A stretch of DNA of 64,000 bases from Welwitschia mirabilis (lineage: Eukaryota; Gnetophyta; Gnetopsida; Welwitschiales): the NCBI GenBank assembly GCA_051453625.1, contig JBOZIK010000001.1, forward strand, positions 226,515,246-226,579,245, given 5' to 3'. This document shows, one piece after another, positions 1-11,639 of the stretch (within the stretch, counting starts at the first letter, position 1; the number at the start of each line of letters is the position of its first letter). The translations under genes and the position numbers were made by a program. The notes below the pieces were generated by a model that was not told the origin of the DNA, did not search any database, and saw only the letters and a program-made list of their open reading frames with translations.

Positions 1-59
1 ACATAAGGATGAGGCATATAATATTTTCTTCAAGTTGTAAATTATATTATAAAATCAAA

Positions 60-1500
60 AGGAATATAAGATCAAGAGCATAAAAATTTATAATGGCATC
101 GAATTTAAAAATGCATAATTTAGCGATTTCTATAAGTAGCTTGGTATTCTTAACTAATTCTCTACACCAAGAACTCCACAAAAAAATGGAGCTATTGAAA
201 TAAAGAATGGGTTTCTAAATCAAATGGCAAGAATAATAATGCACAATAAATATTTTTCATATCATTTTTGGGTCAAAGCCATTAACAGCTCATGTTATAT
301 TTCTAATTGAGTTCTGGTAAGACACTTTACTTCAAAAACCTTATAAACTATGATCTGGTAAGAAACCCTTAATAAGTTATTTTCATGTATTTGAATGAAA
401 ATGTTTCATCTTAGATGAAAAGGATAAGTTAAGAAAAATAAGTACCAAAGTTAAGAACAAATTTTTTCTAAGTCACTTCATGGGCAGTAAAGCCTACTAA
501 GTGTTTAATAATAGAACTTATGTAGTAGAAGAAATAATAAAGATAAAAATAGATAATACTAATGCAACTTCTATTTATATATAGGATGACTATATTCCCA
601 TATAGCTTGAATAATTATCTAGTAATCCTCAAGCATAATCAAATAATGATTATAAGAAAGAAGAAAAAATAGATAAGAAAACTTATTCAAACATGATTAG
701 AATAAAAAGAAGTCATTCTACAAGTAATATAATAGGTAGATCATATGGTGGTATTAAAACTTAAAGTTGTATTAATTCATTCTGTGGATTTTCAGCATAT
801 ATCTCATAAGTAAAATCCATAACTTTCAATGAAGCAAAAAGTAATGAGCATTAAATTCTAGCAACGCAAGAGAAACTTAATTAATTTAAAATGTGTAATA
901 TCTAGGAACTCACTCTAAGGCCATTTAACAGATCTGTCCTTTACAAAAAATGGGTCTTTAGAAATGAAATAAATGAAAATGGTAATGTTATATAAATTAA
1001 AAAAGCGAGGTTAGTAGCTAAAGTTTATAAGAATGCCTTTATATTTTACATGTATTAAAGGATTAAAACTATATCAGATGGATGACAAAAGTTCCTTTTA
1101 AAATGAATTACTTTAAGAAGAAGTATATGTTGAGCAACATAAAGTATTTACTAACTGTCATAAATTAGACTATCTTTCCAAACTAAAAAAGGCTTTCTAT
1201 AGTCTCAAATAAGCACTTAGAGCTTAGTACAAGAAACTCTCATGTCATCTATTAAAAAATAGATTTGAAAGAAGTAAATCTAATGTTAAAATATTCATTA
1301 AAAAAGATGATAAGGATTTTATTGTTATACAAACCTATGTTGATGTCATCTTTATGCTACAAATAAATAACTATGTAATAAGTTTACTAAGATTATGTAG
1401 AACGAATTTGAAATAAGTTCCATGGGAGAAAGTAAAAACTTCTTGAGGCTTTAAATAGTGCAAAAAAAAGGTAAATTTGTTTCTCAAACTAAATATATTT
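60..1500 (+). pseudogene. Ty1/copia pol fragment (integrase to reverse transcriptase)
   Basis: Seen: across several frames the + strand reads as a copia polyprotein. Integrase is recognisable at about 90-200 (NGIEFKNA, then FSTPRTPQKNGAIE, which ends in the third catalytic acid). The residue before NGIEF, expected to be the second catalytic Asp, is Tyr. KCFILDEKDKLRK at about 398-437 belongs to the stretch after integrase. RT starts near 900 with KWVFRNEINENGNV (947-990), then ARLVAKVY and EEVYVEQH. The active-site box is YVDV at 1336-1347 instead of YVDD. Homology stops near 1500 (SQTKYIY), so RNase H is absent, and gag and protease lie off the left edge or are lost. Integrase before RT is diagnostic of copia rather than gypsy. 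Stops occur at expected Gln and Trp sites. Dead element; lineage not assigned. Confidence 0.9.
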
Positions 1501-2371
1501 ACTTCCATAAGTGCTTATAAGCATATTTCTGCTTTAATTTATTGTAAATCCCTGAGGGGAAGAGAGTGATTTCTTGTGAGGAGCATCTCAATTGCATGTA
1601 AAGTTGGTGGTGTTTTAGAACCATTATTTTGCAAGTTAATGATATCCAAAGGTATGATAAGAAGCTACCCTTTGTGTGTGAACACATTAAGAATTTGGAA
1701 TCAAATTAATCTAATAAGGTCATTATCATATAAAATTTAATTTATTTTAGTAGGTTTTTTATTTGGTAGGTCTCATTCACTCCTTCCCTTTGACTTTAAT
1801 GATCCTCATAGAAATATGATTATAACTTGAAAAATTATTAATCAAGATGATATCATAGCACAATTTAATATTAAAGATATGCTCTAAGTTTGATTTAAAC
1901 AAGTATTTATCATGAAAAATAAATTTCAACCAATGTATTAAAAATAAATTTATAGCTATTTAGATTTGCATAATGAAATTAATAATGATTTTTATCAAAA
2001 TATAGGTATTTAAATTCTAAATAGATAATTTATTATTTTTTCTATCTATCTTCATCTTCACCTTCTTATCTGTTCCTAGAAAACATATGCTTATAGGTGT
2101 TTAAGATACTTTACCAGATCATATACTCTTTTACATTATCATATCTAAATTTTTAAAGTCCAAATATTTATCTTAAAAATAAATTAAAATAATTATATTA
2201 TTATATAATCCACTAATCTAATTTAATTATTGTATTTATTTCTTATTATTAAGATGTAATTATATTATGGAAATTTATTATGCCATAATTATTACGTTAT
2301 TTTTGTTTTGGTAATAGCCATAATATTATTTTTGTTGTGATTTCTTGGTAATTTAATTATAATATTAAGTA
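1501..2371. other. A/T-rich stretch, no gene seen
   Basis: Lies just right of the copia break. Only short reading frames occur and none resembles a known protein. It may be copia 3' UTR or unrelated repeat DNA. Confidence 0.5.
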
Positions 2372-2455
2372 GCTAAATTGGTGGCTAAACTAGTGACTAA
2401 ATTAGTGGTTAAATTAGTGGCTAAGTTAGTGGATAAATTAGTGGTTATATTAATA
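2372..2455 (+). repeat. 12-bp minisatellite (about 7 units)
   Basis: Tandem units close to GGCTAAATTAGT follow one another without spacers, differing by one or two bases each. The array ends about 250 bp upstream of a TATA-like box (2705-2715), which suggests a repeat in the U3 part of an old LTR. That role is inference. Confidence 0.85.
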
Positions 2456-3497
2456 TTATCATCTGTGTAACTATTGCACTTTCTTTCATTTAACATTTAT
2501 TTATTATAAAAAATATTTTTATGTGGTTATTGGAATTACTTATTAGGTGGCTCATTTTAATTATTTACTATAATAATTATAAGTAGTAAAAATGATGAGC
2601 ATAATTATTTATTGTTATGTTGAAATATTAATGCCACTAGTAGCTTTTTTCATGATGGTATCTCTTCATATCCTTATGTCTATTCATATCCCTATATCCT
2701 CTTGCTATAAATAGGACTTACTTTTTCTTTCATTTGCATATTTTTAAAAAATCTTCTAATATTGTAATTTGGTAATTTGAAACTTAGAGCTTGAAACGAA
2801 TTGAATTTTAAAAAGCCTTAAAGCCTTTAAAAGTCCTCAAAGTCTTGGTCTAACTTTGAGTATGGTCCCAACATCTTTTTGTAATACTTGCATGGTTCCA
2901 AATTTATCTTGTAACACTTGCATGATTTTAGTATTATGATATTTTACATAATTAAAAATGCTTTGTTACCTATAATCATATAATTATGAATATTTTATTT
3001 ATATCTTGTGAAATCATTTTGGATTTTGTAAGTCGTATTCTTATTGTATACGCCTTATGTCATAGTTTCTTAGGATCTTATACATCATGAAACCTTACTT
3101 ATCTTATTAACCCTAATTTCGATTCAGCCTTTCTGACATGCTTATTGTAGATTATCTATATATGAATTATGATAACCATTGACCATAACTTAATATTATT
3201 AAATAAGAGAATTTAAACTAGTCAAGGTAACTAGTTATTAGAATCTTAGACAGTAATGCTCTCTATTATAAGTCCCAAGGCCATGGGACTGAACCCCTAA
3301 GAAGAAAAAGTAAAAAATGGTTAAAAATATGATGATTTTATCCCTCCTAGTTGTATGCAACTAGATTACTAAAACTTCTCATGGATAACAATAAAGAAAA
3401 TAAAATTCAAAATGAGGTATTGATCACATCTTGATTATTTTTGTGATTCCTTCCTTGTGCTTGGAAATCCTATACCTATCTATTCCTTGCCATGGGC
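2456..3497 (+). other. Possible solo LTR or LTR remnant
   Basis: Contains a TATA-like box followed by a T-rich leader and the phrase CTTAGAGCTTGAAAC near 2780, which resembles CTTATAGAGCTTGAAGC downstream of another TATA-like box near 11745. No second copy, primer-binding site or target duplication was found, so LTR identity is unproven. Confidence 0.3.
2705..2715 (+). promoter_or_regulatory. TATA-like box
   Basis: CTATAAATAGG, close to the plant TATA consensus, downstream of the 12-bp minisatellite. Probably the core promoter of a dead LTR. Confidence 0.4.
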
Positions 3498-3549
3498 CAT
3501 AGTGGAAACTATGAAAAATTACAATTCTCACATCATAGTGGAAACTATG
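3498..3549. repeat. Duplicated short hairpin
   Basis: CATAGTGGAAACTATG occurs at 3498-3513 and again at 3534-3549. Each copy is a perfect 6-bp inverted repeat (CATAGT/ACTATG) around a 4-base loop. No function is evident. Confidence 0.7.
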
Positions 3550-3832
3550 AAGAATGTCATCTTCATACTCTTGTTTATTTAGTTGCATGTATTTTATTGA
3601 AGGAACTTGGATGTCCTAGTAAGATAATTATTTAAACATGATGTTAGTTATTGTACTCAAATGTATTTTAGCATTTTCGAGTATTATAGATATATGCATA
3701 TATTTATAATGTATTTATCTTCCTTTTATTAGAAGAATCACAAGTGTTTATTTATTCTTCCAAAATGAAAAAGTTATATGTCTATATTCATGTGTTATAG
3801 ATTTATTATACACTTAGTTTGAGCCATAGGTT

Positions 3833-3837
3833 GTTGT
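3833..3837. repeat. Left target-site duplication of element A
   Basis: GTTGT immediately before the left LTR matches GTTGC at 9607-9611 after the right LTR in four of five bases. The mismatch is C to T, the usual decay in this window. Confidence 0.6.
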
Positions 3838-5082
3838 TGATTTCCTAAATTACACTTTAAAAGTAGTCAATTATGGAAACAATAGAATTGAAATTAGGCT
3901 TAGTATAGAGTGATTCAACTAATGAATGTCATAATCTAGAGAGCATAAGATAACATACTAATCAAGTACATAAATAAGAAAGAATAAATACTTAAATTTC
4001 AACACAATATTTTTGATAGATTTTGTATTTTTGCAATGCAAAAATCAAAATTGAAAATGTAAATATTCTAATGTGTAATTCAAAAAGGAAAGAGAAATGA
4101 AGATGCAAGCCTATGATAATCAAGTTTCTGAGTTGTTATCACCTAAACTCAGCCCTTATGACCCATATTTAATTTATAATTAATTCAAGAAATAGCATTA
4201 ATCAAAGTTCAACACAAGCCTTAATAGAAATAATATGAATTTAAGAAGAAAGACATTTTATTAAATAAATGGAATTTCTTATAAATTACCTCAGCAAGGT
4301 ATTGATTCCTTAATGTCATAAGCATAACCTAATCACTAAGAATGATCTCTTCGATGCTAAAATAGATCCTTGACTCCTTGGATACCTTTATCACCAATGC
4401 TCCAATGNNNNNNNNNNGGATTTTATAGTTTTCCTAAGGTGGTTATGGATCAAGAAGATCGATACAGGTAAAGAGACATCATTAGGTACAAACTAGGCCT
4501 TAATTAACTTAGTTAGGAAGAAGTTATAACACTGTTATGTCACTACTATCAATGGGATAACATATGACATGGCATCCCTTCATCATCCAATCACAGGACC
4601 TCATGTCAAAAGCTCATTGGGATTTGAATTTAAAGCTTAATGAATATGNNNNNNNNNNNNNNNNNNNNNNNNNNNNNNNNNNNNNNNNNNNNNNNNNNNN
4701 NNNNNNNNNNNNNNNNNNNNNNNNNNNNNNNNNNNNNNNNNNNNNNNNNNNNNNNNNNNNNNNNNNNNNNNNNNNNNNNNNNNNNNNNNNNNNNNNNNNN
4801 NNNNNNNNNNNNNNNNNNNNNNNNNNNNNNNNNNNNTGCATACAACATATGATGGAGGCATTTCCATAAGAAAGGGACAACTTCTTTTCTTCCACTCTTT
4901 GCTCCACTTTATTCCTTGGTTAAATTCTTATTTTTATATATGAAAATATGGTACTTAAGATTAAAATTAAATTGTTATATCAATTCATAATGAAATTCCT
5001 GAAATTGATTGAATTTTATTCTTGATCCCTACAAAACATTATCAATTAAACTATTAAAATATGATAATTTGGTATTGCAACA
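3838..5082 (-). repeat. Element A left (3') LTR
   Basis: Begins TGATTTCCTAAATT and aligns with 8419-9606 throughout. On the minus strand it starts TGTTGCAATACC. It carries two gaps: 10 N at 4408-4417 and 188 N at 4649-4836. The larger gap begins exactly where the right copy has a 9-bp perfect hairpin (9248-9273). Confidence 0.85.
4421..4427 (-). promoter_or_regulatory. LTR TATA box, element A left LTR
   Basis: The minus strand reads CTATAAAATCC beside the 10-N gap, at the position matching 9015-9021 in the right LTR. Confidence 0.5.
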
Positions 5083-5094
5083 TAGCCCCCCACA
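5083..5094 (-). promoter_or_regulatory. Polypurine tract of element A
   Basis: The minus strand reads TGTGGGGGGCTA directly upstream of the LTR start TGTTGCAA, where plus-strand priming is expected. This fixes the minus orientation of the element. Confidence 0.6.
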
Positions 5095-5379
5095 TAGAAT
5101 TTTATTAGTCCCTTAATAAAAAATATGAAAGAGGACTTTGCAATGCCAAATTACTAGGGAAAGAAAACCTTAAAATCCAATCTAAAATTATATTGCATAT
5201 CTAGATAAACTGGCAATTTAAGATAAAAGAAAGCCATCATCAAATAAGCATTACATAAATATTAATTACCAGTTAAAAAACAATGTGCTTGAGCATAATA
5301 ATATAAAAGAATCATAATTTCTATATGAATCAGAGGTACATCAACAATCATGTGTTCCTGTGTGGAGAGGAAGAAAACT

Positions 5380-6550
5380 TAACCTCCATACCAGTGTCTC
5401 TCGTACCACCTGTCTTCATAGGTGGCTTAATGACAGGCTCCTCAATATCTGAAAAGTAGTAAGAGATGTGCTCTTATAGGTTGGATGTAGTCATATTGTG
5501 ATGGACATGAACCAGTATCCTGCTAAATATCTATCATCCTCTCCAAGATAGTTCGACCATGCTCCTTTATAGTGTGAACACATTCCTTCAACTAATCGAG
5601 TCATGCAGTAATAGTTCCACAAAGATCCTCTATCTATGAAGATAATATTTGCTTCATGCCTCTAAGTAATGTCATGAACTAATTTAGTGTGATGCCTCCA
5701 ACTACCTGAGGCTGTTTAGGAGGAGGTGACTATGCTATAAGTGCCTCATTAGGAGCTGGTGGAGCCATGCCAAGGATCTCTATCCCCAGTCATCTAAAAT
5801 AGGTATCATTAGTTAAGATGTAAACTGAGTGAGGGATCTCTTCTAGAGTGGGGAGGGCACTTAATAAACAAGAATAGATGATGGTAAAAAAACAACACTA
5901 AGTACTCATCCATCTTAATTAGTTCCAAATGAAGATGGCTTAGTCCATCCTCTTTCTATGATGAATTAGGGCTAAAATTTGGAGATGGACAATCATAGCA
6001 TGCAAGTCATGATGAACTAGAGCTACGTTATGAATAATGGCTTAGTGAAGGATATGATAATAGGAAGGCAAATATGTCATAGCTATTCCTCATTGATCAT
6101 CATCTACATGATATAATAACTCTAGTTGAATGACATAGGTTTGTCTGTTTGACTCACTCCTAGCAAGATCAATCCTCTGCACATCTCAGGGAACCCTTGT
6201 GACTACTATGATGTTCTATGGCTTAATGTATATGTGATGTCCTTCTACTATAACTCTAATCTAGTCATAGCGTAAACTGTCCTTCCTGGTGGCTAAGATA
6301 ACCTCAAAGGTTTAATAAAACTAAATAATCTCCACCTTATATTAAGAGCCATGAGCATGTAATAACTATCCTTAAATGCTGATATCCTTTAGTACATAGT
6401 ATAAGTCAGGATTAAGCCTCTAAATATAGTCATCGAAGTGCATCTCCCTCTGGTAAATGTCAGAAGCAAGGCTATGCCTTCGCTCTTATAGAATAGCCTC
6501 TTACTCCCATTGTTCTACCATCCAAGTAATGGCAAATCATGTGTGAATTT
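5380..6550 (-). pseudogene. Antisense ORF of element A, plant-transposon-protein-like
   Basis: No intact frame, but one minus-strand frame stays protein-like for about 380 codons interrupted by TAG/TAA/TGA. Landmarks in order: REMHFDDYI (about 6430-6460), EVILATRKDSLRYD and VIVEGHHIYIKP near 6220-6320, PSYYHILH near 6060, HSVYILTNDTYFR near 5810, MAPPAPNEALIA (5732-5767) and ILERMIDI near 5540, then a hydrophilic tail. No catalytic motif of a retroelement enzyme is present. The order of a FY-rich segment, then a charged strand like VEGHHIYIKP, then a proline-rich linker resembles the putative plant transposon protein family found in non-autonomous LTR elements. That assignment is inference. 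A divergent Gag is the other option. Confidence 0.4.
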
Positions 6551-8320
6551 GAGAAAAGGATGCACCTATGTTACTACATGAATAAATCCATAAAATATAT
6601 ATGTGACATTTTAAGAGAAAAAAAAATATTCATGACTTCATTTATCAGCAACGAAATGCTCTCTCATAAGAACCAAATCTTAGCTAATGAAACAAGGATC
6701 CATTTAACACCTAACCTGGTAAAAACTATCGCAAATTAAGTGCATGATGAGCAAAAAACTTTAAAAAATGAAAAACATGGAATTTTAATAGAAAATACTC
6801 ATAACTTTGAATCTAGCAAACAAAATCTAATTTTGTAAGTTTCTAATCATAGATCAGACAAAAATATAGATGGGTATGAAGAGAAAGCATCAAATATGGC
6901 CTAAAATAAAAGAAATAATAGAAGTGAGAAACTTAAACCATAGAAAAGATAAATAATTACATAATTTTGATAAAATATGACTAGATTACTTACAATTGAT
7001 AGCTCCAAAGGTCAAAGATGATTGAGGCACCTGAGAGAAGTTAAAGGAAACAAGTGGTATGGGAATTGGTTTAAAAATGAAGGATAAAAAGGGTTATTAA
7101 AAAAATTATCTCACTATCATCCCTCATGTCGTGGGGATAACATAATGAGAACACATGTGTCATTTGCTATGTTGTACTAATGATAAAGGACATGACCATA
7201 TAAAAGACCTGAGGTAAATTTCATAGTTGTTATCCCTCCTATTATGGGAATGATAGATGACATGACACACTTTCCAAAATCTAATTGAAACTAGATTTTG
7301 AAGTTAGATCTTACTTATGGAATGCACATCAAACCTAAACTCAATTTTTATGAAAGCAAAAGTTGTGCTTAAGAATTATGAAAATGTTAATGTAATGAAG
7401 TTAAGCCTTAAAAATTTTGATTACCTAGGATCAAAATTAAAAATAAATCATGGATCCATAATAAGTGATCTATGAAGGATCTAGTGAGAGTGATGAATTT
7501 GCTAATTAGCTAAAAATAGCATTGAAGAAGCCTCATGGAAAAATTTAAGAAAATTTAATGGTTTAGGCAATTTCTTAATTTTAAACTCATCCAAATTTAA
7601 AAGATTTCAAGTTTTCTGACTGAGAGAAGGATGAGGATCATGAATCATGTACTAAATTTGCTAGAAATTGAAATTGAGTATCATACCAGTTGTCACAGGG
7701 ACAATAGTAGTCATAGCAATTCAACTAATGAGTGTCGTGGCATTTGTCATGGGAACAATAGATAGCACAGTAAGCTTTTTGAAGGAACATGCATAAGATA
7801 AATCCAGAATTTGAAGTGGAGCAGTTAGATGTTAGAAAGGCCTTAGAAGAATTAGGCATAATATAAATTTAAGGTAAAAATATCTCATGAGGAGTTAGAG
7901 ACATAAAAACTAGAAATTACAAATTGGGAATTGAAGAAGAAATGCAAAAAATTAAGCCCTGACATGTTCACAATATTTTCCAAGGCTAGTAGTTGAATGA
8001 TAAAATGCATAAAGTTCATGATGGATAACTTGATTTAACTAAAGAATTAAACCGAATAATAAGTTTAAGAGAATGAAATTTGGTTTTGAGAAATTTTGAA
8101 TTAACTATCTAAGTATGAAAGAAATGGATTTAAATAACATGAAGAAGGTTGGTCCCTTTTATTTTAGATGTCAACTTAATAAGACCCACATAGGATAATT
8201 ATTAAACTAATTAATGTAAAAGATATACATGACATAATACTTTAAAGATAATAGATTTAGAAGTAATAGATTATGAAGAGATGCTTATCAAGGTACTCAT
8301 AGAAATTTTTGAGTGCTTTT
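6551..8320 (-). other. Element A non-coding interior with repeated hairpin-like motifs
   Basis: No protein-like frame. It holds several short imperfect inverted repeats built on TATCCC/GGGATA or TTGTC/GACAA, for example 7119-7138, 7231-7255, 7690-7704 (TTGTC-5-GACAA, perfect) and 7744-7758. They are similar to one another and to motifs in the LTRs. Confidence 0.5.
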
Positions 8321-8367
8321 TATCTTCCTTCTTCTCTTCCACCCCTCTCTTTCCCCTCCTCCCCCAG
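8321..8367 (-). promoter_or_regulatory. Long purine-rich tract near the 5' end of element A
   Basis: The minus strand reads CAAGCTGGGGGAGGAGGGG and continues purine-rich for about 25 bases. G-rich blocks of this kind occur in Athila/Tat elements. It lies about 50 bp inside the 5' LTR, so it is not the primer for the adjacent LTR. Confidence 0.35.
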
Positions 8368-9014
8368 CTTGACATTGCTTTTTTTTTTTAAGTATGAATT
8401 TAAAAGTAGTCAGAATTTTGGTTGCCTAAATTACACTTTAAAAGTAGTCAATTCTAGAAATAATGGAATTGAAACTAGGATTAGTATAGAGTGATTCAAC
8501 CAATGAATGTTATAATATGGAGAGCATAAGATAATATACTAATCAAGCACATAAATAAGAAAGAATAAACGCTTAAATTTTAGTCCAATATTTTTGATAG
8601 ATTTTTTATTTTTGTAATGCAAAAATGGAAATTAACAATGCAACTATTATAATGTGTAATGCAAAAATGAAAGAGAAATGAAGATGCAAGCCTATGTTAA
8701 CCAAGTTTTTGAGTTGTTATCATTAAAATTTAGCCCTTATGAACTGTATTTAATTTATAATTAATCTAGAAAATAGCATTAATCAAACTTCAACATAAGC
8801 CATAAGAGAACTAATATTAATTTAAGAAGAAAGACATTTTATTAAACAAATGGAATGTCTTACAAAAAACCTTAACAAGGTAGTAATTCCTCAATGTCAG
8901 AAGCATAGCCTAATCACCAAGAATGATCTCTCCTATGCTGAAATAAACTCTTTGGATGCCTTTATCACCAATACTCTAATGCTAAAAGATGACTAAATGA
9001 TGATAAATGGGGGT

Positions 9015-9021
9015 TTTTATA
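9015..9021 (-). promoter_or_regulatory. LTR TATA box, element A right LTR
   Basis: The minus strand reads CTATAAAAACCCC, about 585 bp into the LTR. The left LTR and element B keep a TATA box at the equivalent place. Confidence 0.55.
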
Positions 9022-9130
9022 GTTTTATTAATGTGGTTATGGGTGAAGAAGGGTGGTACAGGCGAAGAGGTATCATTATGTGTAAACTAAACATTAATTG
9101 ACTTGGTTAGAAATAAGTTATGATGTTTTT

Positions 9131-9164
9131 ATGTCACTGTTATCATTGGGATAACACATGACAT
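9131..9164. promoter_or_regulatory. Nested hairpin in LTR of element A
   Basis: Outer arms ATGTCA (9131-9136) and TGACAT (9159-9164) enclose inner arms TTATC (9140-9144) and GATAA (9150-9154), all perfect. The left LTR keeps the outer arms around 4537-4570. Confidence 0.6.
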
Positions 9165-9247
9165 GACACCCCTTCATCATCTAATCATAGACTATCAAGT
9201 GAGAATCTCATTAGGATTTGAATTTTAAGCTTAATGAATATATCATC

Positions 9248-9273
9248 CCCTATGTCATGAGGAGGACATAGGG
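9248..9273. promoter_or_regulatory. Perfect 9-bp hairpin in LTR of element A
   Basis: CCCTATGTC (9248-9256), an 8-base loop and GACATAGGG (9265-9273). It lies 227 bp upstream of the TATA box. The same stem core, CTATGTC/GACATAG, forms a 10-bp hairpin 220 bp upstream of the TATA box in the LTR of element B. Confidence 0.75.
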
Positions 9274-9606
9274 CACGATTACTATATAAACTCACCATGT
9301 CAACCTCACCAATTCAGCCTTGCTAAGCTATCCTCAAATGCCTTTATCCTTGTGGTTGTGCCCTTTATCATGGGAATAATAGAAAGAATGATAGTCAATT
9401 TCTTAAGCTTTTATTCCACTCTTTGCTCCACTTTATTCCTTGGTTAAATTCCTATTTTTATGGATGAAAATATGATAATTAAGATCAAAATTGAATTGTT
9501 ATATCGATTTAAAATAAAATTCCTGAAAATGACTAAATCAAGTTCCTATTCCCTATAAAACATTTCTAATTATACTATTAAAATAATATAATGTGGGATC
9601 ACAAAA

Positions 9607-9611
9607 GTTGC
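9607..9611. repeat. Right target-site duplication of element A
   Basis: GTTGC directly after the right LTR, paired with GTTGT at 3833-3837. Confidence 0.6.
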
Positions 9612-9671
9612 ATATTTGAAACAACATGTAGCTAAGGTTATTTATTTCTTATAGAAAAATAATTCTTAAGT

Positions 9672-9744
9672 ATACTATTAGCTCAGATGGTTAAGTTAAT
9701 TTATTGATAAATAAGGGGTTAAGAGTTCAAGTCTAGATAAGTGT
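9672..9744 (+). ncRNA. tRNA-Ile-like sequence (tRNA pseudogene or SINE head)
   Basis: An A box TAGCTCAGATGG (9679-9690) and a B-box-like GAGTTCAAGTCT (9723-9734) sit at tRNA spacing. Numbering from T8 places TTGATAA in the anticodon loop, with anticodon GAT (Ile) after U33. The block CTATTAGCTCAG and the T-loop block TTCAAGTC look like tRNA-Ile. Five of seven acceptor pairs can form, but the D, anticodon and T stems are poor, so it is not a working tRNA. It could be the 5' part of a tRNA-derived SINE, a nuclear pseudogene or an organelle-derived copy. No poly(A) tail or target duplication was found. Confidence 0.5.
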
Positions 9745-11639
9745 AATTTTCTCTTCAAGCTTATTTATTACATGATATTTAGTTTAAAAAACTAGGGGTA
9801 GTTAAATATAGTGGAAAATTATTTTTATATTATCAAAACTTAGTATAATAGTATGATATGACTTTAGGAACCACAAGAAACCTTTTATATAGTGGAAAAC
9901 AATAACATGCCATGGACTAAATGAATAGCAAGGACTAAGAACTAATATAACTAATAAAAATACAACAATAACTAAAATAGAATGCTTAGTAGTTTTACAT
10001 AAGATAACTTAAGATGTTGAGTGGTGGATCCTATCAATAAACTAAATAAATATAAAGGATTTTCAGAGAGAAAGAAAGTGTTATAGATTCAATTATTCAT
10101 CATCAAAGATAGATCATTTCAGGGTTCATAAAGAAATATGTATTAAAGTAGAAATAAATGGATATCATAAAGTAACATAAAAATAAAATGTATAAGTTAA
10201 AAGCAAGTAATACTTTAAAAAAAGGGTGGGAAAGGTAAAATTGTTTCCTGAAAATGTCTCTTCTCTATATCCCTCGTTTCTTAACTATAATGTGCATGTT
10301 ACCTATTCTCGCGTAATGCTACAATGACCATGTCATAATGCAAATCAACTTTTTTGCACTATTTCCTAACACAACACAGCCTCTTCTCCACCATTATAAT
10401 ATATCTCTTCCTCATGCATTTTTCTTTCTATAACACAGAGCATAAAATTTTAACTATATAAAAACTCTTAGCTAAACTTCTAGTGAGGTTGTTTTTCCCT
10501 TTGGAAAGATCATTTTTAAGAATTCAAATGAGGTCATATTATCTATTAATTTGAAAGATGGTCAAGAATGATAATGCAAGAATAGTTTAAATATATTCTT
10601 TTGTTTAAGAATGAACAAAATTAGACACCCAAAATAGTGTGTTTTAACCTTGGTTGTTGAAAAATAACTATAAGAATGGGCATGCACTAATATCATGTGG
10701 ATATCTTAAGAATTTCAATAATATAATCCTTCCCTTCCCCTCCTCCTCGAACTTAAACTTTAGTAAATTTCATACAATATGCTTGTACTATCATATCCCA
10801 TATTTTGAAACCTTATTTACTTGAATATTAAGTATGTTAAGCTTTTACTCATATGATTAATTATCCTTATTTAAATTTCTTATTAAAACAAGATATCATT
10901 TTAAATTAATCTTAGTTTATAATCTTTATAATTTATCATGAAAATGATACAAATTATGGTAAAGTATTTTTATGAGGAAATCTGTCTAAAAATTTAAAAT
11001 TAGATTATTCCATTATGCAAGGAATTAAAATTACATGAGAAAACTAATCATTAAAAATTTCAAAAGGACATAGCAATATATTTTATATCTTATTTACTCA
11101 TTTTGATTCTTACTAAATGTGATAGGTGTACTATATTATGAATAAATATTTTCTTCCCTATGTTATGTAATTAATAGATTTTATGCATTTTAAAATAAAT
11201 AAACAAGTAGATGCACTCTTACTTAGAACCAAGAATGATAAATGAGTATATTTACTCTACTATTACTTTTATATTTTTGAGATGTGTAATGACATTTGGT
11301 TCATGGTATACTCATTGTTTTATTCATTATAACTGAAGAGTTTGTCTCATTATGCCATATGACAATTTTGAAATTTATGCATTTATTCTTTTGATGCATG
11401 TCTTTGATGAATTAAACTTACTTATCAGCTTATGAAGAATTGAAAATGATCTAGCATGAGGAAATAATGCATGTAATTAATCTTTCTAATTAAAGAAAGA
11501 ATATTAATCACCCTAGTTAGGTGCATGAGTCATAAATATGATCTCTTTTTAAACTCCAATGTCACTTATTACTCATCCCACTTATCAATGCTACATCTCT
11601 GAACTTGTGATATTGAGCAATGTGTCTTTCTTTATCTAT
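9745..11639. other. No recognisable gene
   Basis: A/T-rich DNA with only short, unconvincing frames. TATA-like strings occur (for example near 10050) but without supporting structure. Confidence 0.5.

Larger units (their letters stand above)
3838..9606 (-). mobile_element. Element A: non-autonomous LTR retroelement (LARD-like)
   Basis: Two direct repeats of about 1.2 kb (3838-5082 and 8419-9606) bound a 3.3-kb interior. Orientation is minus: TATA boxes, a polypurine tract next to the left LTR and the only coding trace all read on the minus strand. A 5-bp target duplication (GTTGT/GTTGC) flanks the whole. There is no sign of protease, RT, RNase H or integrase inside, so the element must have moved using proteins of another element. 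The LTRs are aligned over almost their full length but clearly diverged, so the insertion is old. LTR length, LTR terminal sequence and a shared hairpin tie it to element B (56175-64000), a plausible helper. LARD is the best class; a deleted Athila derivative is the alternative. Confidence 0.8.
8419..9606 (-). repeat. Element A right (5') LTR
   Basis: Begins TGGTTGCCTAAATT and ends at ACAAAA, aligned with 3838-5082. On the minus strand it holds a hairpin pair (9248-9273 and 9131-9164) upstream of the TATA box at 9015-9021. No good primer-binding site is visible just inside it. Confidence 0.85.

Noticed and set aside
4564-4907. Open frames of 70-101 codons on both strands.
   Set aside because: They exist only because the 188-N gap has no stops. 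The same applies to frames over the gaps at 18.1, 22.9, 36.5 and 42.0 kb.
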